NCBI GenBank assembly: GCA_964390625.1
Contig: CAYMID010000004.1
Coordinates: 1-41,084 of the forward strand
Source of the DNA: 2-12-FULL-41-16 sp964390625
GTDB lineage: Bacteria; Patescibacteriota; Patescibacteriia; Magasanikbacterales; UBA922
Direction: 5' to 3'
Length of the DNA stretch: 41,084 nt
Each line of letters starts with the position of its first letter. Positions within the stretch are counted from its first letter, which is position 1. Positions 1 to 6,654 of the stretch are shown in pieces. Below the pieces are notes generated by a model, which worked only from the letters and a program-made list of their open reading frames with translations, searched no databases and had not been told where the DNA came from. The translations under genes and the position numbers were made by a program.

Positions 1-305
1 ACAAACGTATTGAAGTGTTCCATCACCCGCACAATATTATTTTGACCATGTGGGTGAATATCGGTCTGCTTGGCTTAATTGGGTTCATTGGTATAATCAT
101 GATTACGATTGCCACACTACTCTCCCCTGCTTTCAAACACCGCGACGCTCTTGCTACCATGCTTTTGGCAATTCTGGCGGCTTGGCTCATGATGGGCTTG
201 GTTGACTCGCCCTACATTAAAAATGATTGGAGTATTTTCTTTTGGCTCATAATTGCTCTCACTATTCTCGCTCGTAAACCATATGAAAAATTGGAAAACA
301 TCTGA
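1..305 (+). CDS. O-antigen ligase/polymerase-like membrane protein, C-terminal part
   Basis: The reading frame enters from the left edge, so the N-terminus lies outside the window. About 100 residues are visible. They begin with the HPHN motif followed by hydrophobic helices (NIILTMWVNIGLLGLIGF), which is the typical end of Wzy/WaaL-type O-antigen ligase or polymerase proteins, where the HPHN histidine region faces the outside. At least three membrane segments can be seen. Family knowledge suggests a role in linking or polymerising cell-surface polysaccharide at the membrane. Its last 23 bases overlap the start of the next gene in another frame, which suggests translational coupling. The exact substrate cannot be judged from this fragment. 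Confidence 0.7.
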   Translation, partial: KRIEVFHHPHNIILTMWVNIGLLGLIGFIGIIMITIATLLSPAFKHRDALATMLLAILAAWLMMGLVDSPYIKNDWSIFFWLIIALTILARKPYEKLENI

Positions 306-567
306 ACTAAAACAGCTAGCCGAGGCTTTTGCCTCCTTGAACGACCCAAAGGATGTACAGAATTTTTTGCGCGACCTGTGCACTCTCGAAGAGTTATCCG
401 AGATGTCTAAACGCTGGACAGCAGTACGTTTACTTGAAGCTGAAATGCCCTATCGTTTGATTGCTGAAAAGACCGGTTTATCAACCACCACTGTGACACG
501 CATTGCGCATTGGCTTAAAAATGGCGAGGATGGCTACAAAACTGCCCTACGCAAGGCAAAAAATTGA
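283..567 (+). CDS. yerC: YerC/YecD-family TrpR-like DNA-binding protein
   Basis: A 94-aa protein made almost entirely of a Trp-repressor-like helical domain. Residues about 35-46 (TLEELSEMSKRW) match the family signature. Residues about 57-78 (RLIAEKTGLSTTTVTRIAHWL) form the helix-turn-helix. I chose the ATG at 283, not an upstream in-frame start at 253, because the family begins close to KNWKTSELKQLAEAF and the upstream stretch lies deep inside the preceding gene. Members bind DNA in the way TrpR does, but their ligands are largely unknown. It overlaps the polysaccharide gene by 23 bp. The consensus promoter and hairpin leader that follow at 584-724 are possible targets, but that is inference. 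Confidence 0.85.
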   Translation: MKNWKTSELKQLAEAFASLNDPKDVQNFLRDLCTLEELSEMSKRWTAVRLLEAEMPYRLIAEKTGLSTTTVTRIAHWLKNGEDGYKTALRKAKN

Positions 568-583
568 TTATCCCCAGAGGGAT

Positions 584-612
584 TTGACAGAATTACTATT
601 GCGTGTTATTGT
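584..612 (+). promoter_or_regulatory. Strong sigma70-type promoter with extended -10
   Basis: TTGACA at 584-589, a 17-bp spacer, and TATTGT at 607-612 preceded by TG at 604-605 (extended -10). The predicted start is near 619, upstream of the hairpin leader. Confidence 0.7.
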
Positions 613-617
613 GTTAA

Positions 618-724
618 CACATTGTAACATTATGAAATTAATCATTAGCCACCATTTCAAGCACCTAACGTAACCCTCGCCGGGATTTTACGTTAGGTTT
701 TAATCGCTCCACAGGCGATTTTTT
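618..724 (+). ncRNA. Candidate structured leader or small RNA with two tandem hairpins and a short ORF
   Basis: The transcript predicted from the promoter at 584-612 would hold two hairpins. The first is an 11-bp stem (663-673 with 688-698) followed by TTTT. The second is a 6-bp stem (702-707 with 715-720) followed by a run of T. Before them an ATG at 632 opens a 13-codon ORF, MKLIISHHFKHLT, whose TAA stop (671-673) is the last base triplet of the first hairpin's left arm. This arrangement resembles an attenuator leader peptide (three His codons), or a short independent RNA ending at the second hairpin. The deacylase gene starts 13 bases after the T-run. Regulation is inferred from structure only. 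Confidence 0.5.
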
Positions 725-737
725 ATTTATTATAGAT

Positions 738-1481
738 ATGAAAAAGATATTATTTATTGGTGCCACACACGGTAATGAGATAATTGGGCTCGAAGCTTTG
801 GCCATGTTACCCAATCAAGTGGGTTTTGATGTGCTTGTCGGAAACCCACGCGCCAAGGAGCAAGGCGTGCGCTTTACTGAGTTTGACTTAAATCGCGCTG
901 GACTTGGTGACCCTAACGCGCCCGAGTATGAGAAAAAACGTGCTGCGGAAATTTATGAACAAGTCAAAAGCTACAAATACGCGATAGACCTGCACGGTAC
1001 GTACCAAAATACCGGAGTGTTCTTGCTTATCACTAATCCTACGCCAACCAATTTGCGGCTCGCGAGCTATTTCAATATCCAAAACTTAGTAATTTGGCCA
1101 AGTGTAACCCCAGAAATGCAATACCCGATGAGCGAATTCTTTCCTTGTGGCCTTGAAATTGAATCTGGACCGCAAACTGATCCCCAAACCACAACCACCC
1201 TAGCTAGCCACCTCAGGGATTTCCTGGAAAACCTAGCTGAACGTGAAGCTGACGTTGATTGGATTAAGCGTTTGGGGCAAAAAACAGTGTGGGAAATGTA
1301 TGGTTCGATTCCCGCTGAGCCTGGTTTGGCCGAAAAACTTATCGAGTTTAAATTGATTAATCATCACCATGAAACATTTGCGCCAATTTTTGTCGGCACT
1401 TACAAATATTCAGACATTCTCGGCTACAAATTAAAACTTCTTACACCTCAAGAATTTAAAACCAAATTTTTGCCTGGATAA
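738..1481 (+). CDS. Aspartoacylase/succinylglutamate desuccinylase-family zinc deacylase
   Basis: A 247-aa protein with the zinc site of the AspA/AstE carboxypeptidase-like family. GATHGNE gives His11 and Glu14, DLNR lies at 50-53, and DLHG gives the third ligand His86. GLEIESG near 138-144 supplies the likely general-base glutamate (Glu142). Family enzymes hydrolyse N-acyl amino acids such as N-acetylaspartate or N-succinylglutamate. The substrate here cannot be assigned, and no arginine-degradation genes are nearby. No SD motif precedes the ATG. It lies 13 bases downstream of the tandem-hairpin leader and may be controlled by it. Confidence 0.85.
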   Translation: MKKILFIGATHGNEIIGLEALAMLPNQVGFDVLVGNPRAKEQGVRFTEFDLNRAGLGDPNAPEYEKKRAAEIYEQVKSYKYAIDLHGTYQNTGVFLLITNPTPTNLRLASYFNIQNLVIWPSVTPEMQYPMSEFFPCGLEIESGPQTDPQTTTTLASHLRDFLENLAEREADVDWIKRLGQKTVWEMYGSIPAEPGLAEKLIEFKLINHHHETFAPIFVGTYKYSDILGYKLKLLTPQEFKTKFLPG

Positions 1482-1493
1482 TTGCAGGTACGT

Positions 1494-1536
1494 AGGCACG
1501 ATTTACATAAGTCGTGCCTCTGGTGCCTATAACCAG
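1494..1536 (+). repeat. Two consecutive inverted repeats in front of the GNAT gene
   Basis: AGGCACGA (1494-1501) and TCGTGCCT (1512-1519) form a perfect 8-bp stem. CTGGT (1520-1524) with ACCAG (1532-1536) forms a second. There is no T-run after either, so they look more like a structured leader or operator than a terminator. Possible promoter elements TTGCAG (1482-1487) and TACATA (1504-1509, 16-bp spacing) overlap the first repeat. TATAAC at 1528-1533 is an alternative -10. Confidence 0.45.
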
Positions 1537-1553
1537 GCCCAAAGGAGAAAGAG

Positions 1554-2051
1554 ATGGAAATCGTGGAACTGAATCGGAATGACCGGACGTCCGTCGAAGC
1601 TGTCGCCATCCTCTACTGCACGGTGTTCGCCGAACACCCCTGGAACGAGGACTGGACAATCGAAGCGGCGCTCGGGGTCGTTCACAAACGCGGACTTAAA
1701 TGGTTCGCACTTCACACCGACGGGCAGATCATCGGCTTCACGGCCGGAGCAGTCGGGCCCGCGAGCGAAATCGCCGCTGACTTCACTGTCCCGTCCGAGC
1801 TGCTCACCGGAACCCGCATTGGCTACCTGGCCGAAGTGGGTATTAACCCGCAGTACCGCCGCAGCGGTCTCGCGCGCGAATTGTCGAACACGCTGCTGGC
1901 GCACTTCCGCGCCGCAGCTGTGGACCAGTTCGTCGTGCGGACCCGTCCGGGCACCGGCAACTTCGGCTGGTATGCACGCCAACTTTCCGCCCTCCACCAC
2001 TACCCTGATGGCCGAATCATCTTCGGCTGCCAGGGTGTTCCTACCCTCTAG
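1554..2051 (+). CDS. GNAT-family N-acetyltransferase
   Basis: A 165-aa protein with the GNAT fold. The acetyl-CoA pyrophosphate-binding motif is seen in INPQYRRSGLARELSNTLL (about 96-114), preceded by strand-forming YLAEVG. The N-terminal third, with HPWNEDW, probably lines the acceptor pocket. The acceptor is unknown. The start is well supported by an SD motif (AAAGGAG at 1541-1547) ahead of the ATG, unlike most neighbours. Base composition is visibly richer in G+C, and codons such as CTG, CTC, CGG and ACC are favoured. Both facts suggest recent acquisition or a different expression class. It stands alone between two gene groups. Confidence 0.85.
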   Translation: MEIVELNRNDRTSVEAVAILYCTVFAEHPWNEDWTIEAALGVVHKRGLKWFALHTDGQIIGFTAGAVGPASEIAADFTVPSELLTGTRIGYLAEVGINPQYRRSGLARELSNTLLAHFRAAAVDQFVVRTRPGTGNFGWYARQLSALHHYPDGRIIFGCQGVPTL

Positions 2052-2081
2052 CGCGCGCTCTAACCAAGTGCGTGCTTCCAT

Positions 2082-2133
2082 TTGACAAACAACTCTAATA
2101 TTGTTAAACTATTGTTATACATTTGTTTAACAA
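2082..2133 (+). promoter_or_regulatory. Toxin-antitoxin promoter with inverted-repeat operator
   Basis: TTGACA (2082-2087), a 17-bp spacer and TAAACT (2105-2110) form a consensus promoter. A perfect 9-bp inverted repeat, TTGTTAAAC (2101-2109) and GTTTAACAA (2125-2133), overlaps the -10 and the start of transcription and ends two bases before the antitoxin ATG. Type II toxin-antitoxin operons are usually autorepressed through such sites. Confidence 0.75.
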
Positions 2134-2135
2134 AT

Positions 2136-2372
2136 ATGACTACGAACATCGGCATCAGACAACTCCACCAAGAGCTTGATAAGGTCACCAAGGCAGTAAA
2201 AGCAGGCCATTCTTTTGTAGTTCTCAAACACGCAACACCGATATTTCGCATCGAGCCGCTCGTCTCCGGGTCCAGACCAACCCTACACGACCTTGGTAAA
2301 CTTAAGTTTAAGGTCGGCAAAAAGAATAAAAATTTAAGCAAAGATATTGATGCCGGCGTATACGGAATATGA
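2136..2372 (+). CDS. Phd/YefM-family antitoxin
   Basis: A 78-aa protein whose N-terminal part (IGIRQLHQELDKVTKAVKAG, then SFVVLKHATPIFRIEP) matches the DNA-binding Phd/YefM antitoxin fold. The C-terminal tail from about residue 50 is basic and probably wraps the toxin. I chose the ATG at 2136 because the family starts just before the IGIRQL strand. An upstream in-frame ATG at 2082 lies inside the promoter. The stop overlaps the toxin start by four bases (ATGA), giving coupled translation. It should neutralise the VapC toxin and repress the operon through the inverted repeat at 2101-2133. Confidence 0.85.
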   Translation: MTTNIGIRQLHQELDKVTKAVKAGHSFVVLKHATPIFRIEPLVSGSRPTLHDLGKLKFKVGKKNKNLSKDIDAGVYGI

Positions 2373-2746
2373 TTCTTGATACCAGTGTTTGGATTGCATA
2401 CCTAAATATTGACGACAGTCAGCACGCCAAGGCCCGCACCTTGTTTGCGTCTCTCAAACCAAACACTGTCATAATAATTCCTGAATATATTTACCTGGAA
2501 ATAGTGACTATCCTCGCTCTACGCATGAGCAAAGTATTTTCAATTAATTTTATGAATGCCGTTAGTAACAACAGCGGTATCCGTCTACTACCGACAGACC
2601 CTGACTTTTTTGAAAAAGTCATTGAGGTCTTTAGAAAAATCAGGTCGAAACAAATCTCATTCGCTGACGCTTCTCTCGTCTACCTCTCCACAAAATATCC
2701 AGTGATTACTTTTGACAAACAATTGCAAAAGGAGCTCAAAAAATAA
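2369..2746 (+). CDS. vapC: VapC-type PIN-domain toxin ribonuclease
   Basis: A 125-aa PIN domain with all four acidic metal-binding positions: Asp4 (ILDTSVWI), Glu44 (YLEI), Asp100 (SFADASLV) and Asp116 (TFDKQL). Length and motif spacing are those of VapC toxins, which cleave tRNA or rRNA in a Mg2+-dependent way. The target is not predictable from the sequence. It overlaps the antitoxin stop by ATGA, as expected of a toxin-antitoxin operon. No further gene joins the operon, because the next ATG at 2759 opens an unrelated TfoX-N protein. The active site looks complete, so the toxin should be functional. Confidence 0.88.
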   Translation: MILDTSVWIAYLNIDDSQHAKARTLFASLKPNTVIIIPEYIYLEIVTILALRMSKVFSINFMNAVSNNSGIRLLPTDPDFFEKVIEVFRKIRSKQISFADASLVYLSTKYPVITFDKQLQKELKK

Positions 2747-2758
2747 ACTGCACCGCCT

Positions 2759-3088
2759 ATGGCCACATCGCAATCAACAATTGACTACATCCTCGACCAA
2801 CTAAATTCCACCGGGACCACGGCCCGCAAAATGTTTGGTGAATATGCCCTGTATTGCCAAGGTAAAGTCGTGACCTTGGTTTGCGATAACACGCTGTTCG
2901 TAAAAATCACCGCGCCAGGCAAAGAGTTTGTTGGCCCCGCATATCAAGAAGGATTCCCCTACCCTGGCGCCAAACCGGCCATGCAAATCGCGTCCGAAAA
3001 CATTGAGGATTCAGACTGGCTCAGCGAACTCGTCACCATTACAGCCGAGGCTCTGCCTGCACCTAAACCCAAAAAGCCTCGTACTTGA
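2759..3088 (+). CDS. TfoX N-terminal domain protein
   Basis: A 109-aa protein consisting of a single TfoX-N domain: ARKMFGEYALYCQGKVVTLVCDNTLFVKI, then the PYPGAKPAMQI segment, and a Pro/Lys-rich tail. In gamma-proteobacteria TfoX (Sxy) activates competence, but stand-alone N-domain proteins are widespread and uncharacterised. The gene starts 12 bases after the vapC stop and has no SD motif, so it may be read from the toxin-antitoxin promoter. A tRNA gene begins 37 bases downstream. Confidence 0.8.
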   Translation: MATSQSTIDYILDQLNSTGTTARKMFGEYALYCQGKVVTLVCDNTLFVKITAPGKEFVGPAYQEGFPYPGAKPAMQIASENIEDSDWLSELVTITAEALPAPKPKKPRT

Positions 3089-3125
3089 TTTTTCCACTCC
3101 GCCATGATACCCTCTCCCTACCTAT

Positions 3126-3213
3126 GGAGAGGTGTCAGAGTGGTCTAACGTGCCGCTCTCGAAAAGCGGTTGGCCGCAAGGCCTCGAGGGTTCGAATCCC
3201 TCCCTCTCCGCCA
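3126..3213 (+). tRNA. tRNA-Ser (anticodon CGA)
   Basis: The acceptor stem GGAGAGG (3126-3132) pairs with CCTCTCC (3203-3209). The discriminator is G3210 and CCA is encoded at 3211-3213. The anticodon loop CTCGAAA sits in a CCGCT/AGCGG stem, giving anticodon CGA. A long variable arm (GGCC-GCAA-GGCC) is typical of tRNA-Ser. The T arm carries GGTTCGAATCC. Confidence 0.95.
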
Positions 3214-3230
3214 AAATTGCACATCACCGT

Positions 3231-4094
3231 ATGCTCTGGGTCGTTTTCTCACTTCTAACCGCCCTGTCAGAATCTCTAAAAGATATCTGTGGCAAACGGA
3301 GCTTAAAAAATGTTGATGAATATATTGTTTCGTGGTCATTACGATTTTTTGCTTTGCCTTTTTTGATACCACTGTTATTTTTTATTCAAATTCCAAGTTT
3401 AAACACTAAATTTTGGCTGGCTTTACTCGTAAGTGGCTCCTTGAACGCAGTTGCAACTATTCTTTACATGCGGGCCATACGACATTCAGATCTATCCGTA
3501 ACAGTGCCGATGGTTACGTTTACTCCTCTATTCTTATTACTTACGTCTCCGTTAATTGTTGGGGAATTTCCCAGACCGCTTGGGTTCCTTGGAGTGATTT
3601 TAATTGTACTCGGATCCTACACACTTAATATCAAACAACTCAACGGTGGCTATCTTACTCCTTTTAAAACTTTGCTAAAAGAAACTGGGCCTAAGTTAAT
3701 GTTATTAGTCGCTTTTATTTGGAGCATAACCTCTAATTTTGACAAAATTGGCGTACAAAATTCCTCTGCTATATTTTGGGCAATTTCGATAAATGTGTTT
3801 ATTACCCTGGTAATGCTTCCGGTCGTGCTGCTCAAATCAAAAAAACACACATTAACTATTCGTTCGCACTACCGATTACTATTACCAGTTGGTTTATTTA
3901 GTGCCTTAACATTGGTATTTCAAATGACTGCTGTGCAATTGGCTCTAGTAACTTATGTTATTTCTGTCAAACGAACCAGTGCGATTGTCAGTGTTTTGCT
4001 TGGTCATCTAATTTTTAAAGAAAAAGGATTCCGTGAACGATTGACTGGAGTAATCATTATGGTACTGGGTGTTTTACTGATTTCGTTATCCTAA
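3231..4094 (+). CDS. EamA/DMT-superfamily membrane transporter
   Basis: A 287-aa hydrophobic protein with about ten predicted membrane helices arranged as two EamA repeats. The second half ends in the family-typical segment ...LLGHLIFKEKGFRERLTGVIIMVLGVLL. An open frame continues back to 3132, but that stretch is the tRNA-Ser gene, so I placed the start at ATG 3231 (MLWVVFSLLTAL). DMT proteins move small metabolites, amino acids or drugs across the membrane. The substrate is unknown. The gene begins 17 bases after the tRNA CCA and is probably co-transcribed with it. Confidence 0.85.
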   Translation: MLWVVFSLLTALSESLKDICGKRSLKNVDEYIVSWSLRFFALPFLIPLLFFIQIPSLNTKFWLALLVSGSLNAVATILYMRAIRHSDLSVTVPMVTFTPLFLLLTSPLIVGEFPRPLGFLGVILIVLGSYTLNIKQLNGGYLTPFKTLLKETGPKLMLLVAFIWSITSNFDKIGVQNSSAIFWAISINVFITLVMLPVVLLKSKKHTLTIRSHYRLLLPVGLFSALTLVFQMTAVQLALVTYVISVKRTSAIVSVLLGHLIFKEKGFRERLTGVIIMVLGVLLISLS

Positions 4095-4121
4095 ATTTTG
4101 GTGAACAAATAATGTAACTCT

Positions 4122-5141
4122 ATGCGTGAACTACCTGAGGGTACAAAAACAACCGAAGTTGAAAGTAAAGAAGACGCACTCGCTCCAAAAGAAGACATTT
4201 ACATCAAAACAGAAAAAGGAGCGGTGCGGGGCGAATTGGTCACGAAGAACGACACGGAGAGAATCATTCGTTGCGCCTGGTCGCACAACGGAGTAGGCAT
4301 AGGTCTTTTCATCAAAATTGACGTGCAAACTCTGAAGCCAGGTGAACCTTTGCGTTATTCCGTTTCGTCAGATAACGGCAAAACATGGGAGCCAGAACAC
4401 GTTGGCAGTAAACTCACTTGGATAAGCCGCTGGGAACACGGAATACCTGTAACAGTCGAGGACTTGATCGCCAAAACAGAAAATCATGTGAATTCTAGGT
4501 CACTTCCTGATAATGCTGTAGCGATGAAGTCATCTCAAGGAACTGATGCAGCTCGCACCGTTGAAAAATTATATTCAGATACTCTACAAGAGTATGATTA
4601 TGTACCTAATGCCATCAATTTCGCAATTGCAAATCGTGCAGAAGCAAAATATAATTTCTTGTTTAGCAATCCAAACCTTGGCTGGAAAGTCCACCTGAAC
4701 ATTATGCCCGCAGATGTTGTGGCCACATCAAACTATCTAAAACAAAACGGCTACGCACACAAGTATCTTACAGGTGGAGGCGGTGGCGAAGGAAAGGCCT
4801 TTACCATTTATTTCGGAGCAAAAGGAGTAATGGATAAATGGTCTCAACAATTGTCAAAGGATCTCGCAAACGTCTTATGTAAACCTATCGTACCAGATGA
4901 GGTAGAAATAACTTCTGGGATAGTTGCTCGGTTCACTAATCTTGAGGGCGATGGCAAGGAAATGGACAATCAGGAGGATGCGTTTCTTCAGTACGGAGAA
5001 TACGGATTATCAGCTCGAAAAGCGTTTGTTCTTAGCAAGGGCGGCTGGAAAAACATTTCAACGCCAGCACAAAAAAAGGAACTTGCTCGCGACGCATTTC
5101 AGAATTTGACGCGATTGTACGGCAGTTATTTCCACGGATAA
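4122..5141 (+). CDS. Unrecognised 339-aa protein, possibly related to the OspF/LanKC-lyase or HopA1 type
   Basis: I do not recognise this protein with confidence. The first 25 residues are charged. A strand-rich region follows with an Asp-box-like SSDNGKTW near residue 85. The C-terminal half has a notable order of motifs: GWKVHLNI near 188, a glycine run TGGGGGEGK near 220, FTIYFG, then a helix with LSKDLANVLCKP, EVEITSGIVARF, and FLQYGEYG. That order resembles OspF/SpvC phosphothreonine lyases and LanKC N-terminal lyase domains (KxHxxI, then FTxY, then GxVxxRF), and also HopA1 effectors. This is weak motif similarity, not an assignment. No signal peptide or membrane helix was seen. The gene follows the transporter by 27 bases and has a bidirectional terminator after it. 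Confidence 0.45.
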   Translation: MRELPEGTKTTEVESKEDALAPKEDIYIKTEKGAVRGELVTKNDTERIIRCAWSHNGVGIGLFIKIDVQTLKPGEPLRYSVSSDNGKTWEPEHVGSKLTWISRWEHGIPVTVEDLIAKTENHVNSRSLPDNAVAMKSSQGTDAARTVEKLYSDTLQEYDYVPNAINFAIANRAEAKYNFLFSNPNLGWKVHLNIMPADVVATSNYLKQNGYAHKYLTGGGGGEGKAFTIYFGAKGVMDKWSQQLSKDLANVLCKPIVPDEVEITSGIVARFTNLEGDGKEMDNQEDAFLQYGEYGLSARKAFVLSKGGWKNISTPAQKKELARDAFQNLTRLYGSYFHG

Positions 5142-5211
5142 GGTACTGTGCGATTTTTGAGAATAATTCTCGTTAATCGGGAAGTACCTCAAACCGCAAT
5201 ACTCCTAATTA

Positions 5212-5242
5212 AAAACAACCGCCTGCACTGGGCGGTTGTTTT
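5212..5242. terminator. Bidirectional intrinsic terminator
   Basis: A perfect 12-bp stem (5212-5223 with 5231-5242, loop TGCACTG), with T-rich sequence on both sides. It separates the convergent genes ending at 5141 (+) and 5349 (-). Confidence 0.85.
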
Positions 5243-5348
5243 ATTCCCCGAAAATTCGAAAATCTCAAATGTTCAGGGAAGTGTCAGGAAGCATAACCTG
5301 ACGATGTGAGATCCAGCGAGAACGCCGGACCGCTTTTTAAAAGGAGGG

Positions 5349-5894
5349 CTAGTAACCAACCGTGGCGATGAGACGCCCTGGTTTGATCTCCACCTGCTTG
5401 AGCATGAGCTTGCCCGAACGCTCAAGCAGCGTCCTCTCCTTGATGGTGTAGACTGGTATGGTGGGGTCGATCTTGTCGAGAACCCCTTGCACATACTCGG
5501 TCACCTTCTTGGTGAGGAGTGCCGGAATGCCGGCGACACTGACCTCGGTGACCTTTAGCTCGCCGAGGTAGAAGGTGGCTTCGTCCGGTCGGTAACTGAT
5601 CCGGCCAGACGTGGTCAGCGTGCCGACACCATTTAGCCCAAAGGCCTTGACCCGTAGGTCGACCTTTAGGCCAACTCGGTCACCTCCCTCCAGGGTGACC
5701 TCTGGCTTGGAGAACTCCATGGTGTCGCCCAAGTGACCGTTCTTCTCCAAGAACGCCTGGGCGCGCTCCTGGATCTCTTCGCGGGAGAACTCCAGGGTGG
5801 TGGTGAGGTGCCCCAGCCACCACAGAATAGCTGCCACCACTACAGGACCGCTGACCAGGAGCAGCCCGATAATGTGTTTGCGAACGAACTTCAT
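5349..5894 (-). CDS. YceB-like (DUF1439/TULIP-type) membrane-anchored protein
   Basis: A 181-aa protein. Residues about 8-28 form a single N-terminal membrane anchor with basic residues before it. The rest matches the layout of the E. coli YceB/DUF1439 lipid-binding fold: a long amphipathic helix, repeated strands (VGLKVDLRVKAFGLNGVGTLTTSG), then ATFYLGELKVTEVSV and a closing VEIKPGRL. Such proteins are thought to bind lipids at the cell envelope; the function here is inferred. The start is supported by an SD motif (GGGAGAAGG) and two promoters. The gene is G+C-richer than its neighbours and monocistronic, so it may have been acquired. Confidence 0.65.
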   Translation of the reverse strand: MKFVRKHIIGLLLVSGPVVVAAILWWLGHLTTTLEFSREEIQERAQAFLEKNGHLGDTMEFSKPEVTLEGGDRVGLKVDLRVKAFGLNGVGTLTTSGRISYRPDEATFYLGELKVTEVSVAGIPALLTKKVTEYVQGVLDKIDPTIPVYTIKERTLLERSGKLMLKQVEIKPGRLIATVGY

Positions 5895-5916
5895 CTTTTA
5901 CCTTCTCCCATATTCC

Positions 5917-5945
5917 GTTATAGACAACAACTCTCACTCTGGCAA
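5917..5945 (-). promoter_or_regulatory. Proximal promoter of the YceB-like gene
   Basis: On the minus strand TTGCCA (5945-5940), a 17-bp spacer, and TATAAC (5922-5917). It would give a leader of about 15 nt that contains the SD motif. Confidence 0.55.
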
Positions 5946-5996
5946 CGGAATTGTCGCCAATCGTGGTGTCAACCATTGAGGTTTCCCTCACCTAAA

Positions 5997-6015
5997 TATT
6001 CGATCCGATCGAATA
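5997..6015. repeat. Perfect 19-bp palindrome in the leader of the YceB-like gene
   Basis: TATTCGATC-C-GATCGAATA, arms of 9 bp around one central base, located just downstream of the distal promoter's start. It is a candidate operator or 5' hairpin. Confidence 0.65.
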
Positions 6016-6038
6016 CTCGGGTGAAGATTAAACGGGAA

Positions 6039-6067
6039 AGTATACCACTTTTGATCGTTTTTGTCAA
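6039..6067 (-). promoter_or_regulatory. Distal consensus promoter of the YceB-like gene
   Basis: On the minus strand TTGACA (6067-6062), a 17-bp spacer, and TATACT (6044-6039). This is a near-perfect sigma70-type promoter. The predicted start near 6032 leaves a long leader (about 137 nt) containing the 19-bp palindrome. Confidence 0.75.
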
Positions 6068-6121
6068 TCCCTCTGTCCGCCGCAAAATTCAGTCTCACAA
6101 AACGATGTTAGAAGCATTTAT

Positions 6122-6156
6122 TTGAATTACAGTCTTAAACATGGTGTAATAACCAT
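6122..6156 (+). promoter_or_regulatory. Promoter and small inverted repeat before the VOC gene
   Basis: TTGAAT (6122-6127), a 17-bp spacer, and TGTAAT (6145-6150). ATGGT (6141-6145) and ACCAT (6152-6156) form an inverted repeat around the -10. Confidence 0.5.
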
Positions 6157-6198
6157 ATCTTGTACACATTTATTCATAAATAAGCACTTAATGACCAT

Positions 6199-6597
6199 AT
6201 GAACCGTCCTGTCCACTTTGAAATTCAAGCCCTGGAACCTGAACGCGCCGCCAAATTTTACACTGACATTTTTGACTGGGAAATTACTAAATGGCCTGGT
6301 TTAGATTGGGATTACTGGGTCATTATGACTGCCCCAAAAGACAGTAAAGATCAGGGCATTAACGGTGGTTTACTAAAACGTCCAGCCAAAACCCCAGCTG
6401 AAGAATGTGGCACAAACGCATTTGTGTGCACCATGGACGTAGAAAATTACGATGCCACGCACGACAAAATCCTCGCAGCTGGTGGCACAGTAGCCATGCC
6501 CAAATTTGCGCTTGCTGGTATGGCCTGGCAAGGGTATTATATAGATACCGAAGGCAACACGTTTGGCATTCATCAAGCTGACCCTACTGCTCGATAA
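6199..6597 (+). CDS. VOC (glyoxalase/bleomycin-resistance) superfamily protein
   Basis: A 132-aa protein with two beta-alpha-beta-beta-beta halves. The N-terminal strand VHFEIQALEPERAAKFYTDIF carries a first metal-ligand candidate (His6). The C-terminal part, with GYYIDTEGNTFGIHQAD, is typical of the subgroup often annotated as glyoxalase or CFP32-like. These proteins bind a divalent metal and act on small substrates or bind drugs. No specific reaction can be assigned. It starts without an SD motif and is transcribed alone from the promoter at 6122-6150. Confidence 0.85.
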   Translation: MNRPVHFEIQALEPERAAKFYTDIFDWEITKWPGLDWDYWVIMTAPKDSKDQGINGGLLKRPAKTPAEECGTNAFVCTMDVENYDATHDKILAAGGTVAMPKFALAGMAWQGYYIDTEGNTFGIHQADPTAR

Positions 6598-6654
6598 ACA
6601 GTCATTTTCTTATGCCTGCCGGTATGGGCATTGTAGTTAATACTCTTCGCTAAC

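Noticed and set aside
1554..2085. Overlapping ORFs on both strands within the GNAT gene (1527-2081 minus, 1579-2085 plus)
   Set aside because: They are by-products of the high G+C content. Only the frame from 1554 has the acetyl-CoA motif and an SD.
3132..3230. N-terminal extension of the EamA transporter
   Set aside because: These codons are the tRNA-Ser gene. The membrane domain begins at 3231.
5680..5991. A 103-aa minus-strand ORF overlapping the start of the YceB-like gene
   Set aside because: It is out of frame with the domain-bearing gene, and its end is the shadow of that gene's coding sequence. The SD and promoter fit the YceB-like start better.
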